Assembly: GCA_001683735.1 (NCBI GenBank) | Contig: LUGG01000006.1 | Location: forward strand, 62,001-126,000 | Reading direction: 5' to 3' | Length of the DNA: 64,000 bases | DNA from: Grifola frondosa | Lineage: Eukaryota; Basidiomycota; Agaricomycetes; Polyporales; Grifolaceae | Shown here: positions 45,020 to 55,473 of the stretch, one piece after another | Layout: every line of letters begins with the position of its first letter | How positions within the stretch are numbered: position 1 is the first letter of the stretch | Made by a program: the position numbers and the translations under genes | Notes under the pieces: generated by a model | What the model saw: only the letters and a program-made list of their open reading frames with translations | Database searches by the model: none | What the model was told of the DNA's origin: nothing

Positions 45020-47445
45020 ATGAGCAGAGTCCCGCCAGGGCTGCTCTACCTCACGATCTATAACACCGCCCTTCGACCCGACCCACAGGTTACCTCTGAC
45101 GACGACGAAGATGCCGAGGAGCAAGCACAGATCCTCTTTTATACCGCCCGTGAGCGTGCCGTCTCACGCGATCGCATGCTTAGGCAAGTCGGCCTCGCGA
45201 AGGCACTCGTGAACTTCTCAGAGTGAGTGTACGTAGCACCGTAAATGTCCGCAGGATAGTTTGTAATAATGCAAATAGAATGTTCAATCCTGAGGAACCG
45301 TGCGAGAACGTCCATTCGCAGTCGAGACGTATGGTTATGTTATCGCCAGAGCCCAACTTTTGGATACATGCAGTGAGTCCTCGTACCCAAACTCCGGATT
45401 GTTTCTGCACAGTGTGGAGACTGATTCAACAGATACTTCATAGTGTGTCGAAGTTGCCAAGACCCCGAGGCCTGCCGTGACTAAAGGTAAAGGCAAGGAG
45501 ACCGCCAAAGGCAAGGCGAAGGACAAAAATATGCCGATTCGACAAGAAGTCATTTATGACTACCATGATGGCTCCGTACACGATGTCTCGTTGCGCGCCC
45601 AGATCCAACGGAGCTATGAACAGTTCAAAGTATGTATTTGTTCAGCTGCGGGCTTACGACCATTGACACCATCTCCAGCTGATATACGGATCCTTCTCAT
45701 TTGTCCTGTCTTCCCTTGGACAACAAGCATTAGAATTGCAGCTCGAGCGATTCTTTACTGTTTGGGCGTGGAAATGGGACGTCGAAGATGCTGACTTCAG
45801 CTCCCACCTTGGTACACCATTGCACGAAGCTGCACGTGCGCTGAGTCCTGTGCTCGACGACTTTGCATCCCGAATATCTGACGTTGCAGTGTTCGCTCTC
45901 GTGCCGCCTTACATGATTCCATCCGCAAGCTTCATTACCTCAGGATACCCAGCGTCTCTTCCACGTTATATACAGACTCGCATACCTCCACCACCCCTTC
46001 CGTTAGCGCCTCATCTTCCACACGGTCAAAATTATCTACAGACACCATCAAAGGGCACAAAGGTCATAAATTACAACCAAAGAGCAACGATCCCGAAGGC
46101 AGCAAGACCGCCACAGAGAAAGCCTCCGCAAGCACCTTTATCGCCATGCCTAGCATGAACCTCAGCGTAGATATGCGCAATCTGAAGTGGAATTGGCCAG
46201 GGTATCTCACCTTCGGCAAGTCTGCATCTTCATCCAAAACGCCATCTATACCACCGACGCCTTCTCCCCATCCTGGTGGCGATACATCAGCTGCGAGTGT
46301 GCCGGGAGATAAGATTGATGAGAAGGGTGAAATGAAGCTTAATCCCGCTGAGGTCGAGATAGATGCCGAGTCCCTACGAGAAGCGATTGCGACCGACAAC
46401 GTACACGGGCCATCATCTCGTGCTGTTTCGCCTGCCCCCCCAGTCTCACCAGAAATTGAAGAACACAGCATACAGACCTCCGATGATATGCCCGGGACTG
46501 GGAATCAAAATCTTGTTTCTCCAGAAGTGAATACTATTGCGCCAGCCCGACAGGATTTATCGCTGGAGCGATTGACAGACTTACCACCTGCCACTGTCCC
46601 ATTCGATGGCTTACCGTCACCACCAGCAAATCCCTCTGATCTTCCCGTAGTCTCATCTCAATCGTCGGAGTCGGGGCCGGAATCGAAGCCAATAGAGAGA
46701 CTGCTGCCGTCCTTCTTCACTACAGCAATCCATCTCGCCGATTCGATGGACACCTTGAGTACCCAGCGAAAACGTGTTTTACACCTTTCAGTAATAGTGG
46801 ATTTCATTTCTCTCACTTCATTTTGTAATGTTGATGTTGCGTTTCGTGTAGAGAAATCAGCTGACAATCGTTGTTGTCGCTGATTTCGACCATTCTCTCG
46901 ATCTGCCTTCGCTGGCTGAAGACGCAATTCAAGTGCTCGACAGCATGGAAACCATCATCGAGAGGAGGAACGCAAACGGTGTGTATCGCCGTCGTGCTGG
47001 CAGGTTATCGAACTCAACCACTGCGTACCACTCAACAGAGGCGCCCAGATGCCCATACCGACAGCAACAAAGATTCTGCAACCACAGGACCGACATGTTA
47101 TATGTACCAACGGTTATACGGTGTCGTCCCCGTCAGGGTTCAACTCTACGTCCGAGCATCTGTTTAACGAACAGGAGCTACTTCAGAGGTTGTGTACATG
47201 ATGCTATTTTGTGTCGCTAGTACTGATTACTGGATTCTTGCGCGGATAGTGATCTCGACGTCATAGAGGTGTTCTCGCGAGGTCAGAACCCACAACATTG
47301 GCACATTGCGAAACACGGCTTGGGTGTGGATGGAGATGGACGGACGATAGATGGAGAGGTGTATATGGAAGTAGCCCGCAAGGAAACGACGCTGACAGAT
47401 GTGGATAATGAGCTCGCAGGTGTGATCAGGAGATTCATAGAATAG
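45020..47445 (+). CDS. CCZ1: Vacuolar fusion protein Ccz1 (Rab7 GEF subunit)
   Basis: Ccz1 with Mon1 activates the Rab Ypt7 at late endosomes, autophagosomes and the vacuole. The start MSRVPPGLLYLTIYNTALRP leads into the first longin domain, DDDEDAEEQAQILFYTARER, RDRMLRQVGLAKALVNFSE, MFNPEEPCENVHSQSRRMVM and LSPEPNFWIHA, which matches the family's conserved INTU/CCZ1 N-terminal module. A basic linker with KGKGKETAKGKAKDKN follows, then IRQEVIYDYHDGSVHDVSLR and LERFFTVWAWKWDVEDADFS, and DMRNLKWNWPGYLTFGKSA. A long Ser/Pro-rich variable segment precedes the C-terminal exons, ending VYMEVARKETTLTDVDNELA and GVIRRFIE. Exon junctions between about 46850 and 47250 are tentative. An upstream in-frame ATG at 44945 is possible but would add residues I do not expect. 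Confidence 0.82.
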
Positions 47446-47805
47446 CTGCATTATAATGTGTATTCTTGTCTGGTACCTTTTCCAGTTATCACTTGTTTGT
47501 CCTTGAGTGTACAGGTTACTAGCCTCGTTGACTCCTGGGGTCGCTATTCAGTTCATATTGCTCTGCTGCTACTATTTTAATTCAAGCGGATTTCTGTGAT
47601 TCTCATGCTACTTTTTGGGCTGTAGTCCAGGGTCCTATATAAGGTGTGGTGTGATGAGAAATCAGACGGTTTCATGGGACTTGCCTTATTGAGCGATCAT
47701 ATGGACGTGACGAAGTAACAGCATTGTTACAGGTGACAAAATAAACAGCTAACTGTAAGTGTCTGTGGCCACACAGACACGCGTACTCTCCTTCGCTTTT
47801 TACTC
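47446..47805. other. Intergenic region
   Basis: AT-rich spacer between CCZ1 and the ubiquitin protease gene, both on the plus strand. No gene is seen. Confidence 0.4.
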
Positions 47806-50800
47806 ATGCTACCATCCCCATCCAGCTCCCCTGCCAACTCTCCGAAAGATCTTAGTAACAGCCGCAAGCGACAACGCTCTCTATCTATGGAATCGGAGCC
47901 ATCTTCATCTTCTCCCAAACGCTCTGTCTCACAAGATCCCTCCCAGTCCAATGACATGTCTGCTCTTTCTTTGTCCGACATCGAAACCAACCTTAATTCT
48001 TACATGGCCGAGCAGGGTGGTACCTCACATGCTGCAGAAGCTTTTGCACCTATCCAGAAGCTCCATGCGGTGGAGACACTCGCCAAACAACCCATGCGCG
48101 TTGGCGAGACCTGGTACGTCATCTCCCGGCGGTGGTACAAGCGATGGCATAAGGCCTGCTCTGGCGAAGAGGACAAGGAGGGCCATGTAAGCGAGCATGA
48201 GCTGGGCCCCATTGACAATTCTTCGCTTGTCGATCAGCAAGGCCGGCTCACTTCGTCCGTAATCGAGCATGTCGACTGCGAGTTTGTGCCCGAAGGCGCG
48301 TGGAACCTGCTCGTCGGCTGGTATGTCTTACGCGTGCTGCGCGTCATTTCATCTCTGAAGCTGATGTTGGCCAAGGTACGGCACGCCGATCCGTCCTCTA
48401 CCACGCAAAGTCATTGCTCGTGGTATTGTAGAAGAGCCGACGCTCGAACTGCACCCGCCACACGTGAAGGTTCATAATCTTACTAAAGTAGTAATTCCTG
48501 GCGTGTCGATCCCTCCTCGAGACATAGCAATTTCTTCGCGGGACACTGTGGCGGACGTATGCCGAGTATTTGCTGCGCGAATTCTCGGGGATTCCATAGA
48601 TGGGCAGCAATACCGGGTGTGGCGAATTCGCGAGGGCGGCCATGAACTTCTCTCATACACACCAAATATGCTGAAACAGCAGAGAGCGACATTGATTAAT
48701 GCGGAAGATGAAGGGAAAACGGTTGAGGACGCGCTCATCGAGTCGGGTGACACGTTTGTAGTAGAGCTACAGGTGGATGGACAGTGGCAAGTGGAGGAGC
48801 AGGATATTGTCGGTGGGATGCTGGGGTCAATGCGACACCAGAACCACTTTTCAATTCTGGGACGGACTTCTTTAGCCAGCTTCAGCATAAGACGGCACCC
48901 ACACAGTCGTCGTCTGTGACTCCGCTAAAGACTGTGTCATTGATCAAGGCAAGGTGTCCGGCCCAAGATCCTGGAACATTGGGGCTCGGAAACATGTGAG
49001 TGAGTATGAAGTAATATTGTTGTATTTGCTGACGGCACGTAGGGGCAATACCTGCTTCATGAACTCTGCATTGCAGTGCCTCGCACACACACGCGAGCTG
49101 ACCGAATATTTTCTGAGTGTGTCACATGCCTTTCTATGCGGGCGCTTTCTCACCGTTCCCCAGGTGGTGTGTTCGAGGAGGAGTTGAACTTCGAGAACCC
49201 ACTAGGAATGCACGGTGCAATTGCGCAAGCATTTGGAGCACTGTTGTCGCGGATTTGGGAGGGAAACGGCACAAGTACATCATACGCACCGCGCGAGTTC
49301 AAAGCTGCACTGCAGCGGTTTGCTCCCCAGTTCAGCGGGTATCAGCAGCATGACTCGCAAGAACTTGTGGCGTTCTTACTGGATGGGCTTCATGAGGACC
49401 TGAATCGCGTGCGGCAGAAACCATATGTCGAGAAACCTGATTGGAATGGTGGAGGAGATAAGGAACTGGTCGAGCTCGCGAGAGAGTCGTGGCAGGGTTA
49501 CATGAAGAGGAATGACAGCGTAATTGTGGACTTGTTTCAGGGCCAGTATCAGAGCACGTTGGTGTGCCCGGAATGTTCCAAGGTGCGTCTCGCGCATCCC
49601 ATGATGCCCATGCACACCCCGTTGCGCGTATATTGACCACATTGATAGGTTCAATTACATTCGATCCCTTCATGTACCTCACGCTCCCTTTGCCGATTCA
49701 AAAGAAATGGAGACACTCAGTCTTATATACCCTGGGACTTAGATAAACCACATGTCAAGGTTTGTAGACCAACTTCTGGAGTCATGTACATATTTGACAC
49801 ACCCCTTAGATACCCATCGAATTGGGTCGAGACTCTTCGTTCAAAGATGTCCGACAGCTGCTGGGTCGGTGGATGTGTGTTGACCCCGACAATGTGAGTG
49901 TTGCTGACGTAAATGTTTCTTCGCTGACGAATTACGTTCCGAAGCTTCTTACCATAGAAGAATTCAATCACCGCATCTATAAGAATCTTGATGACACCGT
50001 GCTTTGTGAAGACATGCAGCAGGGGGATCATATCCTCTGCTTCGAGCTCCCGTGCCACGCGCAACAGACACGGAAGTACAAGCGGCAACCCGATGACCCC
50101 TTCATCATCCCGTGTTCTTGTGTGACACCATTCCAGCGCGCCTGTGTACGGTCGTGGCGCAACCAATTTTGGTATTCCGTTCGTCGTCGTCATCGACCGC
50201 AGCCAAGCCTCCCAACCCTATGCAATCTACGACGCGATCGTAGAGCGCCTGCAGCGCTGGACCGCAAACGTCCGTGATCTCTTCTCGTGGGAGGCGGGCC
50301 GTCGGATAGCATGAAGGCGTGCGAATCCCGATATCAGGACCACCTGCTTTGGAATCTGTGACCGAGATCAAGGAGAACGGGGATGTAATCACCGTTGAGG
50401 AAGAGATGCCCGAGGAGGGCGACATTGTCGATGAGAAGGCGGTAGTTGTGCGAGAACAGGATGAAGATGAAGCCATGGACGCGGAAGGTGAGTATGAGCC
50501 GCGAGAGTGGGTTTCAGAAAGACCTGTTTCATATTCGGATCCACCCTGGCACGAAACCATTTGGAATCGATTACAGCGCGTATGGAGTGTCGAACCAGCG
50601 TTTCGACACCTGGGAGCAGCGCGAGAAAACTGCGAAAGCACATAATTCACTTGACAACCTATACTTCTGCGAGCTTGTGACACCTTCATTTGCGAGTTTG
50701 ACGACCACGTCAAAGCATACTACTTCGGGGAAGAGCGGAGCGGCTGGGAGCACGCGCGATGGACAAGTGGGAAGAGTTTGTTCATCCGAGTATGCGGCGG

Positions 50801-52087
50801 CAGTAAGGCGTCGTCGTCAAAAAAAGCGAAAGGCATATCCCTTCAAGACTGTCTGACGAGTTTACGAAAGAGGAAAGCTTGGCGAAGACGACCTCTGGTA
50901 CTGTCCCCGCTGCAAGAAGCATCAGCAAGCGACGAAGCGCTTTGATCTTTGGAAGGTTCCTGATGTGTTGGTCGTCCATTTGAAGCGATTCAGCAATAGT
51001 CGAACGCTCAGGGACAAAATCGATACGTTGTGACTTCCCGATCGGGGGCCTTGATCTCTCGCAAATGGTGGGTGAACGTCAGGTCGCGAGAGGTTAATGG
51101 AGGAAGGGGCCGATCTCGCGCAGTTCGGTTTGGACGACTTAGACGAACCTCTGATTTACGACTTGTATGCCGTGGACGAGCATCTTGGTGGTTTGGGAGG
51201 TGGACACTACCGCGCCTATGCTCAGAACCACATGAATGGGAAGTGGTATCACTTTGACGACTCCTATGTGACGCCGTCTAACCCGGAAGCTGCGGTGGTA
51301 TGTACTCCTTTCAGCACTCAACTGTTTCTAATATGTCATCTTTCAGAACTCTAATGCGTACCTACTCTTCTATAAGAGACGCACGACTCATCCACTTGGC
51401 GGCAAGAGCCATGCCAAGATCGAAGAGGCGCGCAATAATCCAAAATTGAAAGCAGAGCCACATCGAGTGGAAGTGGTCCAGGTTTCTACTTCTCCAAGTG
51501 AAGAACCCCGCCAGACCGCATTGAATACATGGATGCAAAACGTAATGCCAACGATGCACACATTCAATGATGACTGGCACACTCCTCAGTCCCTTGCGCG
51601 ATCCTCGCCAACCTCCTCCTTACCCCCTCTCGATGATGGCGATGCTGAGGGCGAGCCGCCGTCATTCGAGGATGCACAGTACGACAACGTCATACAGACC
51701 GCCTTGGATCCCCTGGTGCTGTCTGCGCGCCAGTTTGACTATCCAAATCCGCCATCCCGAGGTTCACCCACCTCATCCAATGAGGCGGAACCCGATCTGG
51801 ATGACGAAACTCGGCGGCTAGACTGGAATACTGGCAAGTTCGTCCCCGTCAGCCAGTTCTCGCCGCATCAGGTTCGCCTGCGCAACGCCGTTTTTCCGCG
51901 GGATGAGGTCTCGTCGACTGAGGAATCGAGCTTGGATGGTTCGATGGACGTGAGCATGCTGCGGACGGACTCCGATGAAACGGATTACGATGCCATGGAC
52001 GAGACTGTGTCAAAACCCGCCAACTCCGTAGCCCGGAGAAGAGGATCTCATGAAGGTCGACGATCGGACTTTGTTGTAGACAACTAG
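47806..52087 (+). CDS. Ubiquitin carboxyl-terminal hydrolase, Ubp12/USP15-like
   Basis: This cysteine protease removes ubiquitin. A Ser/Pro-rich N-terminus is followed by a DUSP domain ([40 protein letters not shown]) and a ubiquitin-like region ([20 protein letters not shown]). The catalytic Cys box is [20 protein letters not shown]. Then come [80 protein letters not shown] and the His box [20 protein letters not shown]. It ends with a long acidic tail. DUSP plus a split USP domain is the Ubp12/USP4/11/15 layout. Several single-base losses are needed to keep frame: near 48815, at 50109-50112 (CCC, before [11 protein letters not shown]), near 50145, and in 50300-50520. They resemble the indels in other genes of this window. 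About 1250 residues. Confidence 0.88.
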
Positions 52088-52314
52088 AATCTTCATAATC
52101 GTAGATCACTAAATGTTGTAATCTCAGATTATCACCTCCAGAATTCAGAGCGGTTGTGTTTCGTTGGTATTTTTCTCATGCATCGCAAGAAGGACTGATG
52201 CGTGTCCAAGCCGACATCCTCTGATTAGATGCACATACGCACGGCGCGAACCCTATTCTCAGAATGTCATTGCATGCCAGCAGAATTGCCGCGAACAAAC
52301 ATGTCTCGTACTTG

Positions 52315-53347
52315 CTAATGCGAGCCCGAGCCTGGCACAGTCCCTACCGGCAACCTCAGAGCTACGTTGCTGAAATGTATACCCACGCTGTAGGGCATCA
52401 CGTCCGGAAACTCCTTCCCATTCGCCATCCTCTTCTTTCTCTTTTTCGAGGCGGGGTCATCGTCCTCCAGGAGGCCCTCCCACCTGACAGGTCTCACAGA
52501 TCCCGAATAATCACTGGTGTCAAACATGCGCCATTTGTTGGTTCCAACCCGACAGTCCTCCGCAGAATCTGCGGAGGCGTCGATAGGGGGCTGCACAAAG
52601 GTTATGGAGACTCTGGGTAGATACTTGGAGTTGATGCGGATGGCTGGCAACGGCCGCATGACCGGCTTGATACGTATGGAGAAGAAGGGTGCGGATGCGT
52701 AGGCCACAGGTGAATAGGACGTGGCGGAGAATACGCGTACTTCTGTCGCGCCGGAAACGGTCGGGGAAGGGGTGAAGGTGAATTTGGCCAGTTCCTTGGG
52801 AAAGTTCCAGTTTCTCCGTCCTGTAATATAATATATACGCCATGTGCATGCTAAGAAACAGGATGGCTTACCATTATAAACAGATTCGAGCGTCGAAACA
52901 AATATACGGGTAATCCGTGGTAGCCGAGCGCCTGACGGATTTGTGAACTCTCCCGGGATTATCATTAGTTCATCATAGGGACCTAAAAACAGCCACAATC
53001 AGCGATCATAACGACAAACCTAGAAAGCAATTTGGCAATATTCTCACCGATAGGAGAATCAGTATAGCGGAGGATGGTTACGACACCTGCCCCGCCTCGG
53101 AACGACCCTTGCTCAGAACTGACCTGGCGCAAGTTCGTGTCAAGGTCGCTGAAATAAGATGCCGACAAGGCTTTGCCATGCTTAGGCTTGTGAAGCAAGG
53201 ACGTGAAAAACGACCAGGCCTGGGATTTATCCGGTAGGAGTAAGAAGATATTCGTAGCCGGGCTTGGACAGTACGCACCGAGTCGGCTTTGAGATTCCAA
53301 GGCCCGGGAGTAGGCTGTATCAACGGCAGTGCAGTATCGTCGTGCAT
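52315..53347 (-). CDS. Acetoacetate-decarboxylase-like protein, copy B
   Basis: This is a full-length member of the ADC fold family, about 300 residues in five exons. The start MHDDTALPLIQPTPGPWNLK is followed by AWSFFTSLLHKPKHGKALSA and GGAGVVTILRYTDSPIG. Next come PYDELMIIPGEFTNPSGARL and RITRIFVSTLESVYNGRRNW, then NFPKELAKFTFTPSPTVSGA, EVRVFSATSYSPVAYASAPF, VRWEGLLEDDDPASKKRKKR and NGKEFPDVMPYSVGIHFSNV. In bacterial ADC the motif Pro-Lys-Lys-Leu carries the Schiff-base lysine and a second lysine that lowers its pKa. Here it is Pro-Lys-Glu-Leu, so the first lysine is kept and the second replaced by glutamate. Classical acetoacetate decarboxylation is therefore doubtful. The substrate is unknown. 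Confidence 0.75.
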
Positions 53348-53901
53348 TGGAAGGCGTAAAATCACCGGCACCGAGCTAGTCGTATGTCCCCAGAGGTTCA
53401 CTTAGGGACTTGTTCGTGCAGGCTGCGGAGCGCAAGAGAGCGCAAGTAGGATTGCTAAAACTTTGGCACCACATTTTGTGTAGAATTTATTGCTGGTCAG
53501 ATGCCCGATAAAAAAGGAATCGCAATCGCGAAAATCAACTTCGAAATTTGCAAAGCAAGAAGCATGGTGATAGATTGGATTGAAATCTCGTCGGAGATGC
53601 GGCAATCAGACTGTGAACTCAGTTGATTGGTCAAGTTACATTGAAACGCAAGCTCACGAAGTTTGAACAAAATAAAAATCGGCTGCCACCAGAATTTGAA
53701 TGGAAGTGCACGAGCGCTTATGGCTGATGATCGAAAGAGGAAAAATCAAGATACGTTTCAGCGTACGGTGAATTTAATTTATATGAAGTGCATTGCACGT
53801 CTCATACATTTGTATGTAACACGTTCGGACTTGGACACCGGATATTTGAGTCAGAATGTATGCGAGACATGTGCAACCACTCACCCAGAACTGGCATACT
53901 T
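53348..53901. other. Spacer between ADC-like copies B and C
   Basis: This is AT-rich from 53450 to 53900, upstream of copy B and downstream of copy C on the same strand. No gene is seen. Confidence 0.4.
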
Positions 53902-54923
53902 CTACGACTGTGAGCTTGGTACGACCATCAGCGGGAACTGAATCACCACGTCCTTCCAATGCATTCCGATGCTATATGGCATCACGTCAGGGAACTCCTT
54001 CCCGTTCGCCATCTTCCCGCAGGTCGGTTTTCTCGACGGACCGTCGTCCGTCAGAAGGCCTTCCCATTTGACTGGCGTGACTTTGCCCTTGAAATTGCCG
54101 AGAGAAAACATGGACCACCCGCTGGCGCTGATCTGACCATCTTCGGAGGAGTTTGCAGAGGCATCAAGGGGCGGTTGGACTGAAATCAGGGATAGTGGTG
54201 AATATTTGAGGTCCACGGGAATTGCTGGGAGGGGCCACGTTGCGGGATTGATACGTATGGCAAAGAAAGGAGTCGAGGAATAGACGACAGGAGAATATGA
54301 CGTGGCAGAAAACACTCGTAGTTCCGTGATGCGGGGATCATTTGGGGAAGACGTGAACGTGAACTTGGCTAACTCCTTGGGAATATTCCAGTTCCGACGC
54401 CCTAGACGTTACAATAAAAATGTAACGAGATATACACGATTGAAACGATGAGCTTACCATTATAGACAGAGGAAAGCGTTGAGACGTATATACGGGTAAT
54501 TCGATATCTGTGGGAACCCGACGGATTTGTGAACTCTCCCGGGATTATCACCAACTCATCATAGGGTCCTGTGAACGATGATTGTTTGAACGGTTGAAAA
54601 ACTAGAATATCAAAAAGAGTGCATTCTCACCTATTGGGGAGTCAGTATAGCGGAGAATCATCACAAGTCCTATGCCGCCACGGAATGCACCCTCCTCTGT
54701 GCTGGTTTGGCGGAGAGTGGAATCAAGACCACTGAAGTACGCATGTGGCAGAGTCTCGCCACGCTTAGGCGTATGCATCAACGATGTGAGGAACCACCAG
54801 GCCTTGGAATCTTCAGTTGTCGAGATATGTAGTAAATGATTCCAATCAACATACTGACTCAGCCTTGAGATTCCAAGGAGCGGGCGCAATTTGTATAGAA
54901 GACGTGGTCTGGCTGTCTGACAT
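53902..54923 (-). CDS. Acetoacetate-decarboxylase-like protein, copy C
   Basis: This is a near twin of copy B in exon plan and length, 555 bp upstream of it on the same strand, so the pair looks like a tandem duplication. The start is MSDSQTTSSIQIAPAPWNLK. Then AWWFLTSLMHTPKRGETLPH, GGIGLVMILRYTDSPIG and GPYDELVIIPGEFTNPSG lead to GRRNWNIPKELAKFTF. These continue with VFSATSYSPVVYSSTPFFAI, RINPATWPLPAIPVDLKYSP, VKWEGLLTDDGPSRKPTCGK and NGKEFPDVMPYSIGMHWKDV. The Pro-Lys-Glu-Leu active-site variant is the same as in copy B. I chose the ATG at 54923, which begins the exon ending PWNLKAES. Upstream frames lack family resemblance. The gene is divergent from dihydroxyacetone kinase. Confidence 0.75.
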
Positions 54924-55398
54924 CGCTTGGAGGATGGGAGATAGTCGAAGAGCTGGCAGACGTAGAGTATTCCACTTGAGCCACCTCGGACAATAGCTTC
55001 GGGTATCATCTTAGTATTGATCGACTCGGAGGGGAGTACTTGTTTAGACATTACATTTAATTCAATAAAGCAATTGATCGACCGTTGAGTAGAGGCTCGG
55101 TGTCGATTTCGCCGTTATGCACCTGCAAATTAAAAACAACCTCAATGCTTGATGGTCGCTCTTTAAAGTTTAAGTTTCGCGGACGACGCGCGTACGCGTC
55201 GCGGTGCACGTGCCTGTCACGATTATGGCTATGACCTTGCCAATAGCAGTCCGGAAATACGGCCCACCAGAACATTTACGTGCGCTCTCATGCGCTCATT
55301 CACGACCCATGTGGCCAATGTATCCGCCGCCAAAAATGCCTAGCGAGGTTCAGACAGAGTGCGAGGCCCTCACAGACCCAGGCCCTATACCTGAACCC
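54924..55398. promoter_or_regulatory. Shared upstream region of ADC copy C and DAK
   Basis: 550 bp separates the two divergent start codons. The DAK side carries a TATA box (listed separately). GC-rich CGCGCGTACGCGTCG lies at 55187-55201. No gene is seen. Confidence 0.4.
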
Positions 55399-55406
55399 TA
55401 TATATA
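55399..55406 (+). promoter_or_regulatory. TATA box of the dihydroxyacetone kinase gene
   Basis: TATATATA lies 68 bp before the ATG at 55474, in good position for a core promoter. The identification is by sequence and spacing only. Confidence 0.5.
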
Positions 55407-55473
55407 CCTCAGATCGCCTCCTATCATGAACTAGTCTCCAGCGATCGTATACTAGGTTCTGACCGCATCAGCC

